DNA of 64,000 bases, taken from positions 2,954,769 to 3,018,768 of the forward strand of contig CP136575.1 in the NCBI GenBank assembly GCA_035196065.1. Reading direction: 5' to 3'. Under the pieces are notes generated by a model, which did not search any database, had not been told where the DNA came from, and was given only the letters and a program-made list of their open reading frames with translations. Below, piece by piece: positions 17,898 through 27,080 of the stretch. Made by a program: the position numbers and the translations under genes. This DNA is from Sphingobium sp. (GTDB taxonomy: Bacteria > Pseudomonadota > Alphaproteobacteria > Sphingomonadales > Sphingomonadaceae). Positions within the stretch are counted from its first letter, which is position 1. Each line of letters starts with the position of its first letter.

Positions 17898-19223
17898 ATG
17901 CGCCAGTCCCTCGCCCTTACAGGTGCGGGACTGGCGCTCGCCTTTGCCAACCCTGCCTTTGCTCAATTGAGCAAGGCGGAAGCCAAGATGGCTGCGACCG
18001 TTGATAGCGAATATGAACGCTCGGTCGCGCTGCTCGAACGGATGGTGAACCAGAATTCGGGCACATTGAATTTTGACGGCGTACGCAAGATCGCCGATAT
18101 GATGCGCGCAGAACTCGAACCCATGGGCTTCACCGTCGAATGGATCGACATGAGCGCCGCGCAACGTTCGGGGCATCTGGTCGCGAAAAAGAACGGGAAA
18201 AAGGGCACCAAGCGGCTTCTCCTGATCGCGCATCTCGATACAGTGTTCGAACCCGACAGCCCGTTCCAGACCTTTGTCCGCAAGAAAGATGGCAAATCCG
18301 ATCTGGCAGAGGGGCCCGGCGCGGGCGACGACAAGGGCGGGATGACGGTAATCGTCGCAGCGCTTCGTGCGATGCAGGCGGCTGGCACGCTCAAGGACGC
18401 CAATATCGAAATCCATATGACCGGTGACGAGGAAGATGCAGGCGATCCGATCGAGGTCACCCGCGCGCCATTAATTGCTGCAGGCAAGCGCGCCGATGTT
18501 GCCCTCGATTTTGAAGGACTGGTTCAGGATCAGGGTCGTGACATGGGCTCTATCGCCCGCCGTTCGTCGAACAGTTGGAAGTTGGAAGTGAGCGGTGCGA
18601 CAGGCCACAGCTCACTAATATTCAGCCCGACCTATGGCGATGGCGCAGCATTCGAACTTTCGCGTATCCTCCACCGCTTCCGAACCGAATTGCCCGAAAC
18701 CAATCTGACCTTCAACGTCGGCCTGATCGCTGCCGGGCAAGAAGCTGGGGTCGATGCAGGTGGCATTCGCGCTACGGCTGCGGGCAAGACCAACATCATT
18801 CCCGGTATCGCGCTGGCTCGTGGCGATTTCCGTACCTTGTCAGAGGAACAGACTGCGCGGGTGAAGGCCAAAATGCTCGCCATTGTTGCGGACAATGCGC
18901 CCAAGACCAAAGCGACGATCAGTTTCGATCAGGGCGGCTATCCGGCCATGGCGCCCACAGACGGCAACCGGGCGTTGCTCGACCGACTGAACTCAGTCAA
19001 CCGCGATATGGGGCTTGCCGAAATGCCAGCACTTGATCCGTTGAAACGCGGCGCGGGTGATATCAGCTTTGTCGCAGGCGATGTTGACGGGCTGGCCGGC
19101 CTTGGCACCTACAGCTTTGGTGATCATGCGCCGGGGGAGACCGTCGATCTGGACAGCATCCGTCGTCAGGCAAAGCGTGCAGCCATTTTGATGTCGCGGC
19201 TTGCGCGGGAAAAGGCGGATTAA
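17898..19223 (+). CDS. Secreted M20 family zinc peptidase, glutamate carboxypeptidase-like
   Basis: A 441-residue protein with a signal peptide (MRQSLALTGAG...NPAFA|Q). The metal-binding motifs of M20/CPG2 are present: IAHLDTVFEP, GPGAGDDKGGM, and the catalytic GDEEDAG. A dimerisation domain lies in the middle (about 200-320). It probably removes C-terminal glutamate-type residues in the periplasm, which supplies amino acids. An alternative GTG start at 17874 overlaps the preceding stop (GTGA) and would add eight residues; neither start has a strong ribosome site. It overlaps the convergent desaturase gene by four bases. Confidence 0.88.
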   Translation: MRQSLALTGAGLALAFANPAFAQLSKAEAKMAATVDSEYERSVALLERMVNQNSGTLNFDGVRKIADMMRAELEPMGFTVEWIDMSAAQRSGHLVAKKNGKKGTKRLLLIAHLDTVFEPDSPFQTFVRKKDGKSDLAEGPGAGDDKGGMTVIVAALRAMQAAGTLKDANIEIHMTGDEEDAGDPIEVTRAPLIAAGKRADVALDFEGLVQDQGRDMGSIARRSSNSWKLEVSGATGHSSLIFSPTYGDGAAFELSRILHRFRTELPETNLTFNVGLIAAGQEAGVDAGGIRATAAGKTNIIPGIALARGDFRTLSEEQTARVKAKMLAIVADNAPKTKATISFDQGGYPAMAPTDGNRALLDRLNSVNRDMGLAEMPALDPLKRGAGDISFVAGDVDGLAGLGTYSFGDHAPGETVDLDSIRRQAKRAAILMSRLAREKAD

Positions 19224-20281
19224 GCCGTTTTCCCGCCGCGGATCGACGAGCCTACAAGCCGAATGATCAAACCGCGTAAATTGGGATAATTCGCCTTCGC
19301 ATAATTGCTGCCATCGCCAAACTTCGCAGCGAGTTGGCGGTGCACCTCCGGCAAGGAATGATAGGGTACGCTCGGCACAAGATGGTGCAGGGCATGATAA
19401 CGCAGGCCCACGGGCGCCCAGAATTCCGCTATCGGGCCGGGCGGCGGCACATTGACGCTATCCAGATATTGCTCGGTTACGCTCAACACATCTCCGTTAT
19501 TTTCCCAGAGATGCGCAACCAGGGTGCGCAGCTGGTTCAAGGCAAACGCCGCCGAGACGACGCCGAGATAAATCAGGAAAGCCTTCAGCGCGATCCAACC
19601 CATCGCAACGCCCGCAATCAGCCCGATCGACCAAAGGCTGGCACCCGTTTCCATTATGATCCAGTCGCGCCGGAACTGGCCCGTCGGCAAAGGCCGGCGA
19701 TAGCTTGGGTTGATTGCCAGCGTTGAAAAACGGGCGACCGTTTCGCGCCTTATCCATGGTGAAATGACCGAAAGCGGGGAGAAGATTGCAAATCGCAGCA
19801 AAAACCCGACAGAACCAAAAAGCGCGATCGCCAAGAACAACACCAGCATATAAGGCTTCATCAGCGCCAATGGCAGATATTCAGGGTCCCTCGCCGTGCC
19901 ATAGCGCATCTTTGAATGATGCTGATTGTGCGTATCTTCATAGACAAAGGACGGGATCATCATCGGGATGCCGACCAGCACGTTCCACGCCCAGCGGAAC
20001 CCGGGCACATGGTCGCGCTTCATATGGGTGATTTCATGGATAAAGCTCGCGCTGCGGTACAGCAGCACGATTGCAACGGTCGCCCCAATCAACTGCACCG
20101 CGAGGGACATTCCGGTGATCGCCAAGTACAAACCGGCATAACCAAGCACAGCGGATGCAAGCAAATCCGGCCAATAGATGCCGGGCTTGGCTTTGCTGAA
20201 TTCACGTGTGAGAGCGGCTGCCTCTCGAATCAGATCGGCATCCTCAAAAGCTGTCGCTCTTATTATCGTCTGCTGTTCCAT
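19220..20281 (-). CDS. Membrane fatty acid desaturase
   Basis: A 353-residue integral membrane di-iron desaturase. The three His boxes are HEITHMKRDH, DTHNQHHSK and HALHHLVPSVPYH, and several hydrophobic segments lie between the boxes. It would introduce a double bond in a membrane lipid acyl chain. ATG at 20281 is chosen because the N-terminus MEQQTIIRA then precedes the first helix; a GTG twelve codons upstream is possible. Confidence 0.87.
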   Translation of the reverse strand: MEQQTIIRATAFEDADLIREAAALTREFSKAKPGIYWPDLLASAVLGYAGLYLAITGMSLAVQLIGATVAIVLLYRSASFIHEITHMKRDHVPGFRWAWNVLVGIPMMIPSFVYEDTHNQHHSKMRYGTARDPEYLPLALMKPYMLVLFLAIALFGSVGFLLRFAIFSPLSVISPWIRRETVARFSTLAINPSYRRPLPTGQFRRDWIIMETGASLWSIGLIAGVAMGWIALKAFLIYLGVVSAAFALNQLRTLVAHLWENNGDVLSVTEQYLDSVNVPPPGPIAEFWAPVGLRYHALHHLVPSVPYHSLPEVHRQLAAKFGDGSNYAKANYPNLRGLIIRLVGSSIRGGKTA

Positions 20282-20378
20282 ATCATGCCATATAGTCGCG
20301 CAACGCGCCAAGGTCACGCCAAAGAAAGACGAAGTTTTCGATTTGACTGATCTGACAGGCCGGAATTTCGGTATCTAG

Positions 20379-20828
20379 TCAGAAAGCTTGGCGTAGCTGT
20401 TCGATCATCCGATGCGGCGCGGGCGGCTCTGTGGCATCGCTGCCGACATGCGAACTGATCCGTTGAACGCGATAATAAAGGTCTTCGCTGGCCAAGATCA
20501 GCGAGCGGGCAACCTCCGGCATCCGGTCAACCATCCAGCCGTCGGTCGCCGGCGCATAGCCAAGCTCGTCGAGCCCGCGCAGAACATCCGTCGGATGGAT
20601 TTCGCCGGCACTAATCGCCTTCTGATTCAGCAGCCAGGCAATGACGTGCATCAGCCGCGTCGTTACTTTCAGGGACTCACATGAAAATGCGACCGCCACG
20701 TCAGCAGGGGTGATTGCGCGTGCATGATCGCTATCAAAATATGACCGCGCCTCGTCGGCCAGAAGCATCGCTTCTGTGTAAAGGCCATCAATAAGCTTTG
20801 GCGTCATTTGATAGTGCGGCGTGGGCAT
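20379..20828 (-). CDS. rcdA: DUF1465 protein, RcdA-type adaptor for CtrA degradation
   Basis: A 149-residue protein of the DUF1465 family, to which Caulobacter RcdA belongs; RcdA helps deliver CtrA to ClpXP at the cell pole. Characteristic stretches are LYTEAMLLADEARSYFD, SCESLKVTTRLMHVIAWLL, and SLILASEDLYYRVQRIS. Its disordered C-terminus is short. The ATG at 20828 has no clear Shine-Dalgarno sequence; an upstream TTG would add 13 residues. Assignment to the family is firm, the exact role is inferred. Confidence 0.82.
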   Translation of the reverse strand: MPTPHYQMTPKLIDGLYTEAMLLADEARSYFDSDHARAITPADVAVAFSCESLKVTTRLMHVIAWLLNQKAISAGEIHPTDVLRGLDELGYAPATDGWMVDRMPEVARSLILASEDLYYRVQRISSHVGSDATEPPAPHRMIEQLRQAF

Positions 20829-20957
20829 AAGGAGGCCATGCCAAAAACAGGTGACCGTTGTCAGCAAGATTTACCATTTTTCCACCGAAAATCATGAATT
20901 GTTCCATAACGGAACGTTAACCAAGTGCCAAAATAAGATACTGAAATCTATTAAGAT

Positions 20958-21155
20958 TTAGGCGATGATATCAGGGATTAACTGGTCTTCCAACGCAATG
21001 ATCCGGTCTTTCAAGGCCAGCTTGCGGCGTTTCAGCCGGGCAATCTGCAACTGATCAGCAACCGGATTTGCCTGAAGCGCCATGATCGCATCGTCGAGGT
21101 CGCGATGTTCGATTTTCAACGTTTCAATATGCTGCCTGATGCCCTCGTCGTTCAT
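20958..21155 (-). CDS. DUF465 (YdcH-like) small coiled-coil protein
   Basis: A 65-residue charged helical protein. RQHIETLKIEHRDLDDAIMALQ followed by LKRRKLALKDRIIALE matches the DUF465 family, a two-helix hairpin of unknown function. ATG at 21155 gives the MNDEGIRQHIETL start. A second family member is encoded divergently at 21355-21522. Confidence 0.85.
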   Translation of the reverse strand: MNDEGIRQHIETLKIEHRDLDDAIMALQANPVADQLQIARLKRRKLALKDRIIALEDQLIPDIIA

Positions 21156-21354
21156 TATGTCCCAATCGAACCGACCCAATTTGTGCGCTTATGATATCCG
21201 GCCTCGCCCGCTGTCGCCAGAACGAAAATCGCATGGATCAAAATGGTGCCTTTTTCGCAAGACAGGCTCTGGGAAACATGATTTACTTTCCTCCTTGGCT
21301 CGTTGGAGTCGAACAAGGTCGACTCTCCGGGCGCCAAGCCAGAAGGAGATAGCG

Positions 21355-21522
21355 GTGAGCAATAATCATTTGTCGGCCCTGCGCTCGAAGCATGCAGACT
21401 TGGAAGCGCAGATAGAAATCGAAGAAACCCGGCCCTATCCCGACGAAGATCTCATCCACCGGCTTAAAAAACAGAAACTGGCGCTGAAAGACACGATCGC
21501 GCAGGAATTGGCAGAAGCCTGA
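21355..21522 (+). CDS. DUF465 (YdcH-like) small protein, second copy
   Basis: A 55-residue protein: LRSKHADLEAQIEIEE, then LIHRLKKQKLALKDTIAQEL. It starts with GTG, set by AAGGAGA seven bases upstream; an upstream extension reading through this site is unlikely. It ends 76 bases before ptsP. Function unknown; its paralogue is encoded on the other strand. Confidence 0.82.
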   Translation: MSNNHLSALRSKHADLEAQIEIEETRPYPDEDLIHRLKKQKLALKDTIAQELAEA

Positions 21523-21598
21523 ATACTAGTGCCATAATATTTTTGCAGCTGTGCGAGAGGGTATCGCCTGTCTTGTTGCTGCATGCTAACCAGTGGTG

Positions 21599-23863
21599 AT
21601 GGAAACCGCTGCACAAGCTGCTCGCAACATTTTGACCGGCCTGCATGAGGTGATGGCTTCGGGCAACCATGCCCAAGCCAAACTGAACCATGTCGTCAAT
21701 ATTATCGGCGAAGCGCTGACCAGTGAGGTCTGCTCAATCTATCTGCTGCGCGACGGGGTGCTGGAGCTCTTTGCCACACGCGGGCTGAACCAGTCTGCCG
21801 TCCATGTCACCAAACTGGCCTTTGGTGAAGGGCTGGTTGGTACGATTGCGGAAAATGTCGAAACGCTGAACCTTGATGAGGCAGCGGCGCACCCTGCGTT
21901 CCGCTACATGCAAGAGACGGGGGAGGAACGGTTTCACAGTTTCGCCGGCGTTCCGATCGTGCGCTCCGAACAGGCCGTCGGCGTTCTTGCTGTCCAGCAT
22001 GCCGAACCGCGTCGTTATGCCGAGGTGGAAATCGAGGCACTGCAGACGACTGCCATGGTGTTGGCAGAACTGATCGCCAATGCCGGCCTGATCGACGAAC
22101 ATCAGACTGCTGGCAGCGCGCAGACCGGCACCGTGATCCTCAACGGATTGCCGCTGGTTACAGGCATGGCGGCGGGCGTGGCGATTTTCCACCAGCCACA
22201 TGTGCGGATCGCACATACCGTTGCCGAGGATATTGAGGCGGAGCGCGCGCGAGTCTATTCCGCATTTGACCGGATGCGCGAACAGATTGACCGCATGGCA
22301 AGTCAGGCCGAATTTGGCAGCGGCGGCGAGCATGACGAGATTATCGCGACCTACAAGATGTTCGCCTATGATGAAGGCTGGTCACGCCGGATCAATGAAG
22401 CCATCGACAGCGGCCTCACTGCCGAAGCTGCGATCGAGCGGGTGCAGCAACGCACCCGCATGCGGATGCGGCAAATTGACGACCCGCTGCTTGCCGATCG
22501 AATGCATGATCTAGAAGATCTGTCGAACCGGTTGCTGCGCATCGTATCCGGTCAGATGAGCACCGCGGCGCAACTGGGCCTCAAACAGGACTCAATCCTT
22601 GTTGCCCGCAATCTGGGGCCGGCCGAACTGCTCGAATATGACAAACGCCGCCTGCGCGGAGTGATACTTGAGGAAGGCTCGCTTACGGCCCATGTGACGA
22701 TCGTGGCGCGCGCCATGGGCGTACCCGCGCTGGGCCGGGTTGGTGGCGTCAGACAGTCAATTGTCGAAGGCGACATGCTGCTGCTGAACGTCGACGAGAA
22801 AAGCGTGATCGTCCGGCCGGGAGACGCCGCAAAGGATGCCTTTTCCGCATCGCTGACCGAACGGCAGAAAAAACGGGCACGCTATGCCGCACTGCGCGAT
22901 GAACCCGCCGTCACCCGCGATGGCAAGCAGGTCACGCTGATGATCAACGCCGGGCTGCGCGACGATGTTTCTGCAGTGGCGCTGACGGGTGCCGACGGGA
23001 TCGGATTGTTCCGCACCGAATTCCAGTTCCTCATTTCCGCGACACTGCCGCAACGTGAGCGCCAGCAACGCTTTTATCGGGATGTGCTGGACGCGGCAGG
23101 CGGCAAGCCTGTTATCTTCCGTACAATTGATGTGGGCGGCGACAAGGCATTGCCCTATCTGAAGCATGCGTCCGAGGAAGAAGAGAATCCAGCAATGGGT
23201 TGGCGCGCACTCCGGCTCGCGCTCGATCAGGAAGGCTTGATGAAGGCCCAAGCGCGCGCACTTCTTGAAGCATCGGCCGGACGGCAACTCAACGTCATGT
23301 TCCCGATGGTGTCCGAACCATGGGAGTTTGATACGGCAAAGGCGGTATTCGAAGCCCAGCTGCGTTATCTGGCAGGGCGTAAGAAACAATTGCCATCACG
23401 CATTCGCTATGGCGCGATGCTTGAAGTCCCGGCTTTGGCGGAAACGCTCGACATATTGCTGCCGCGGCTCGATTTCCTCTCGATCGGAACCAATGATTTA
23501 ACGCAGTTCCTTTTTGCGGCAGATCGCGCAGACCCGAGGCTTGCCGAACGCTATGACTGGCTCAGCCCGGCAATCTTGCGCTTCATCCGCCGCGTCGCGA
23601 CCGCCTGCCGCGAAGCCGGCGTCGACCTTTCGGTATGCGGCGAAATGGGCGGACGCACGTTGGAGGCGCTGGCACTGATCGGGATCGGGATCGAAAAACT
23701 GTCGATCACGCCCGCCGCTGTTGGCGCCGTGAAAGCAATGGTCCGTTCGCTCGATCAGGGTGCAGCCGCTGCCAAGATGGATGCCCTTCTCTCCGCCCCG
23801 CCGCACAGCATCCGACAGGAGCTTTCATCCTGGGCCGACGAACAGGGCATTGAGATTTCGTAA
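21599..23863 (+). CDS. ptsP: PEP-protein phosphotransferase with GAF domain (EI-Ntr)
   Basis: First enzyme of the nitrogen PTS, moving phosphate from PEP to NPr. The 754 residues contain an N-terminal GAF sensor domain (about 15-160), the EI N-terminal domain, the phospho-His segment GSLTAHVTIVARAMG with His near 364, and the PEP-binding barrel (TIDVGGDKALPY, SIGTNDLTQFLFAADR, catalytic Cys near 680 in CGEMGG). The GAF domain in the paralogue of E. coli binds glutamine and 2-oxoglutarate, linking to the glnB/glnA/glnE genes in this window. ATG at 21599 follows two GTG codons. Confidence 0.95.
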   Translation: METAAQAARNILTGLHEVMASGNHAQAKLNHVVNIIGEALTSEVCSIYLLRDGVLELFATRGLNQSAVHVTKLAFGEGLVGTIAENVETLNLDEAAAHPAFRYMQETGEERFHSFAGVPIVRSEQAVGVLAVQHAEPRRYAEVEIEALQTTAMVLAELIANAGLIDEHQTAGSAQTGTVILNGLPLVTGMAAGVAIFHQPHVRIAHTVAEDIEAERARVYSAFDRMREQIDRMASQAEFGSGGEHDEIIATYKMFAYDEGWSRRINEAIDSGLTAEAAIERVQQRTRMRMRQIDDPLLADRMHDLEDLSNRLLRIVSGQMSTAAQLGLKQDSILVARNLGPAELLEYDKRRLRGVILEEGSLTAHVTIVARAMGVPALGRVGGVRQSIVEGDMLLLNVDEKSVIVRPGDAAKDAFSASLTERQKKRARYAALRDEPAVTRDGKQVTLMINAGLRDDVSAVALTGADGIGLFRTEFQFLISATLPQRERQQRFYRDVLDAAGGKPVIFRTIDVGGDKALPYLKHASEEEENPAMGWRALRLALDQEGLMKAQARALLEASAGRQLNVMFPMVSEPWEFDTAKAVFEAQLRYLAGRKKQLPSRIRYGAMLEVPALAETLDILLPRLDFLSIGTNDLTQFLFAADRADPRLAERYDWLSPAILRFIRRVATACREAGVDLSVCGEMGGRTLEALALIGIGIEKLSITPAAVGAVKAMVRSLDQGAAAAKMDALLSAPPHSIRQELSSWADEQGIEIS

Positions 23864-23964
23864 AATCCTTCACACCGTGGCGCGTTTCAAGGATTTGACG
23901 TTGACTTTCATTAAGGTGCCGCCATTGTCCCTGCATCGCCCGGCAGAGGCACTATAACGGGTCA

Positions 23965-24846
23965 ATGGAGAGCGCTGTGGTTGACGAACGCGCAGACGAA
24001 GAAATGGATGCGCAGGCTAACGAAGACAGCGCAACCGACAACCAAACAGCCAGCCAACGTCTGCGTGCAGCGCGTGAGGCGGCTGGGCTTTCACTTGCCG
24101 ATGTTGCCGCCAAAACCCGCGTCCCGATGCGCCATCTGGAGGCGATCGAAGAGGGCGAATTCGCTACATTGCCCGGCGCGACCTATATTCTCGGCTTTTC
24201 CCGTTCCTACGCCCGCGCTGTCGGGTTGGATGCAGCCGAACTGACCGACCAATTGCGCGAAGAGCTAGCCGAAGGTGGGCTCCAGCCCATGTCGGCCCGG
24301 CAGCCGGCTTATGAGCCCACCGATCCCGCGCGTGTACCATCCTTCACGCTGGCATGGGGCGCAGCTGCTCTCGCCGCTGTCTTGCTCGCCGCCTATTTCA
24401 TTTGGCGCAGCTTCGCGCTTTCGCCCGACGCAGAGCCTAAGCCGACCAAGCCGGTTGCAGAAGCGCCAATTACCGCGAACAAAGGCGCGGCGGCACCTGC
24501 GGCCGCTCCTGCTGCGACCAATGGCACAGTGAAAATCACCGCAACCGATAGCGTATGGGTGAAGATCTACGATGCTGACAATGTGCAGCTCTATGAAAAT
24601 GAAATGCAGCGAGGCGACAGCTTCACCGTTCCCGGCGATGCTAATAATCCGATGATCGTTACCGGTCGACCGCAGGTCCTGAAGGTGACGATTGACGGGA
24701 AGCCGGTTCCCCCACTGGGCACAGGCGAACGGTCGATTGCCGATGTCGGCGTAAGCGCCGCTGCCTTAGCTGCGCGCCCTGCGCCAGCGGCGAGCGCCAG
24801 CCCAGCCGGATCCGTTGCACGCGAAGGTGGTGCGCCGGCGCAGTAA
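23965..24846 (+). CDS. rodZ: RodZ-like cytoskeleton protein
   Basis: A 293-residue protein with RodZ architecture: an N-terminal helix-turn-helix domain (LRAAREAAGLSLADVAAKTR, then GATYILGFSRSYARAVGLD), a single transmembrane helix at about 128-146 (AALAAVLLAAYFIWRSF), an Ala/Pro-rich linker and a C-terminal DUF4115 beta domain (VWVKIYDADNVQLYENEM). RodZ links MreB to the cell envelope for rod shape. It stands immediately before the Tol-Pal accessory gene. Confidence 0.9.
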   Translation: MESAVVDERADEEMDAQANEDSATDNQTASQRLRAAREAAGLSLADVAAKTRVPMRHLEAIEEGEFATLPGATYILGFSRSYARAVGLDAAELTDQLREELAEGGLQPMSARQPAYEPTDPARVPSFTLAWGAAALAAVLLAAYFIWRSFALSPDAEPKPTKPVAEAPITANKGAAAPAAAPAATNGTVKITATDSVWVKIYDADNVQLYENEMQRGDSFTVPGDANNPMIVTGRPQVLKVTIDGKPVPPLGTGERSIADVGVSAAALAARPAPAASASPAGSVAREGGAPAQ

Positions 24847-24999
24847 AGCATCCGCTGGTACCCAATCCACAAGATTTTACAGCGATTTGCTCCAATTGGG
24901 AGCGAAAGGCTTTATTCGCCATATCGCGTGGGCTATACGATCCTAGGGCCAGCCCAATCCAAATTTACATTGAATCAGGCTGTTATGACGGAGACCGCC

Positions 25000-25968
25000 A
25001 TGAAATCGGGATATTTGATCACTGCCGCGCTGTTTGCCACGGCCGCCACGCCGATTCAGGCGCAGGAAGCAAATATCGAAGGGCGTGTGGTCAAACTTGA
25101 GAAAGAAATGAAGTCCGTCCAGCGCCGGGTGTTTCCCGATGGCGCGGGACGCTTCATCGAACCCGATATCCGCACCGAAGCAGCCAAGCCGGCACCGGTA
25201 GGCACTCCTTCTTCGACGGCGGTGAGCGATCTGATCGCGCGGGTCGACGCGCTGGAAACGCAATTGGCGACCCTTACCGGGCAGGTGGAAACACAGGCCG
25301 CCAGCATGCGTGCGATGGACAGCCGCCTCAAAGCGATTGAGGCGCAGTTAAAGGAAGCGGCAGCAACCGCTGCTGTTGCAGCGGCACCTGCCCCCGAAGT
25401 AACACCGAAAGAAGTGGCTCCGAAGGTTGCAGTTGCCGCGCCAAAGCCTGCTACGCCAGCTACGAAACCTGCTGCACCCGCCGCGAAACCTGCCGCGGCC
25501 ACAAAGGCACCTGTGGTTGCCAAGCCTTCGGCTGCGCGCACCGCCGCCGTTGCAGCCATCGAACGGCCCAAGTCCAATGACGCGTTTGAGGACAGCTATT
25601 CCTACGGCTACCGCCTGTGGGAAGCGAAGTTCTACCCCGAAGCGCAAGTGCAGTTGCAGGATACCGTCAGCAAGTTTCCCAAACATGCGCGTAGCAGCTA
25701 TGCCCGCAACCTTCTGGGTCGCGCATGGCTGGACGATGGCAAGCCCGCGACAGCGGTGAAGATCTTTTACGACAATTACAAAAATGATCCGCGCGGCGAC
25801 CGGGCGCCCGACAGCCTCTATTTTCTGGGTGATGCGCTAACCGAACTGGGCAAGGCGGCAGAGGCGTGCGAGGCATTTGCCCAGCTCACCAGCGCCTATC
25901 CTGCCGACTCGGCTGGACGGCTGGCAAACCGGCTTGTCGAAGGTCGCAAAAAGGCCAAGTGCAAATAG
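25000..25968 (+). CDS. cpoB: Tol-Pal accessory protein CpoB/YbgF
   Basis: A 322-residue periplasmic protein. The signal peptide is MKSGYLITAALFATAATPIQAQ; a coiled-coil segment follows, then a long Ala/Pro/Lys linker (about 120-195) and C-terminal TPR repeats (SYGYRLWEAKFYPEAQVQL, YARNLLGRAWLDDGKPATA). CpoB coordinates Tol-Pal constriction with septal peptidoglycan synthesis. ATG at 25000 has GGAG six bases before it; an ATG five codons upstream is in frame. The cpoB-tilS-ftsH order is conserved in alphaproteobacteria; pal and tolB are not in the window. Confidence 0.9.
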   Translation: MKSGYLITAALFATAATPIQAQEANIEGRVVKLEKEMKSVQRRVFPDGAGRFIEPDIRTEAAKPAPVGTPSSTAVSDLIARVDALETQLATLTGQVETQAASMRAMDSRLKAIEAQLKEAAATAAVAAAPAPEVTPKEVAPKVAVAAPKPATPATKPAAPAAKPAAATKAPVVAKPSAARTAAVAAIERPKSNDAFEDSYSYGYRLWEAKFYPEAQVQLQDTVSKFPKHARSSYARNLLGRAWLDDGKPATAVKIFYDNYKNDPRGDRAPDSLYFLGDALTELGKAAEACEAFAQLTSAYPADSAGRLANRLVEGRKKAKCK

Positions 25969-25996
25969 CTGATGGTCAAGTAGCGGCGGTCTGATT

Positions 25997-26977
25997 ATGG
26001 CCGCCCCGATGGCGCGATCAAATGCAGAGATTGAGGCCGGCTTTGCGGCCAACCTGCACCGGCTTACCGGCATTGAAACCGGGGGGGCGGAACAGCCGCG
26101 CTTGGGGCTTGCCGTATCGGGCGGCCCAGATAGCCTCGCGCTGCTATTGATTGCCCACACACAATTTCCCGGCACCTTCCGCGTCGCGACCATCGATCAT
26201 CGCTTAAGGCCCGAAGCCGCTGAAGAAGCAGCCTATGTCGCGCGGATTTGCGCAGAGCGCGGTGTCGACCATGCCATTCTGTCACCTGAACAGCCAATCA
26301 CCGGCAATCTGCAATCAGCGGCGCGTGACGTGCGCTATGCCTTGCTCGCGCAATGGGCAGACGACAATGGCCTCGACTGGATCGCAACCGCGCATCATGC
26401 CGACGATCAACTGGAAACGCTTTTGATGCGGATAGCCCGGGGCAGCGGCATTGCCGGATTGTCCGGAGTTCGCGAGACAAATGGCCGGATCATCAGACCG
26501 CTGCTCGGCTTTACCAAGAAAGAGTTGGTGGCATATTGCGCGGCACATGGGGTGGTGCCGTGCGATGATCCTAGCAATAGCAACACCGATTTTGACCGTG
26601 TGCAGTTCCGCAACTGGCTGGCGTCCGCGCCTTCCACGCTCGATGCCCGCCGGACGGCACGCACCGTTGCCGCGCTGTCGGGCGCGCATATGGCACTCGA
26701 ATGGGCAGCCGCGCAGATCGCGAACGACCGCCTCGTGCGTCCAGGCGATGGCAAAGTGCGCCTTGATCCCCAAGGACTGCCGCCTGAGTTTGTCCGCCGT
26801 CTGCTGATCCTTGCGTTGCAGGCTGTTGACCCGGCAATCGATCCGCGCGGATCGACAACTGACAGGGCGTTGGCTGCGCTTGCCGCGGGTGAGACATTGA
26901 CCATCGGCAACATCCTGTGCCGCGGCGGCCCAATCTGGCATTTTCAACCCGCGCCGGAACGCCGACAAAATCATTAG
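25997..26977 (+). CDS. tilS: tRNA(Ile)-lysidine synthase
   Basis: Attaches lysine to C34 of the CAU-anticodon tRNA-Ile so that it reads AUA. The PP-loop AVSGGPDSLALL begins near residue 38; TIDHRLRPEAAEEA, ATAHHADDQLETLLMRI and GLSGVRETNGRIIRPLL are family blocks. The 326-residue length lacks the full C-terminal domain of E. coli TilS, as is common in alphaproteobacteria. It follows cpoB by 28 bases and precedes ftsH. Confidence 0.95.
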   Translation: MAAPMARSNAEIEAGFAANLHRLTGIETGGAEQPRLGLAVSGGPDSLALLLIAHTQFPGTFRVATIDHRLRPEAAEEAAYVARICAERGVDHAILSPEQPITGNLQSAARDVRYALLAQWADDNGLDWIATAHHADDQLETLLMRIARGSGIAGLSGVRETNGRIIRPLLGFTKKELVAYCAAHGVVPCDDPSNSNTDFDRVQFRNWLASAPSTLDARRTARTVAALSGAHMALEWAAAQIANDRLVRPGDGKVRLDPQGLPPEFVRRLLILALQAVDPAIDPRGSTTDRALAALAAGETLTIGNILCRGGPIWHFQPAPERRQNH

Positions 26978-27080
26978 AGAAATCGGAATTTTCGCTGCTT
27001 GGCCGAAAACCCTTATATTGCCATTCACCTTTTGCGCCCTACATTGGGACATAACCGATTTTTGATAACGGACTAGATGC

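Noticed and set aside
20916-20960. CtrA binding site upstream of rcdA/DUF465
   Set aside because: A GTTAACC half-site exists but the second TTAA at the required seven-base spacing is missing.
26978-27080. Heat-shock (sigma-32) promoter before ftsH
   Set aside because: CTTGGCC and CTTATAT are present but only about ten bases apart, too close for a sigma-32 promoter.
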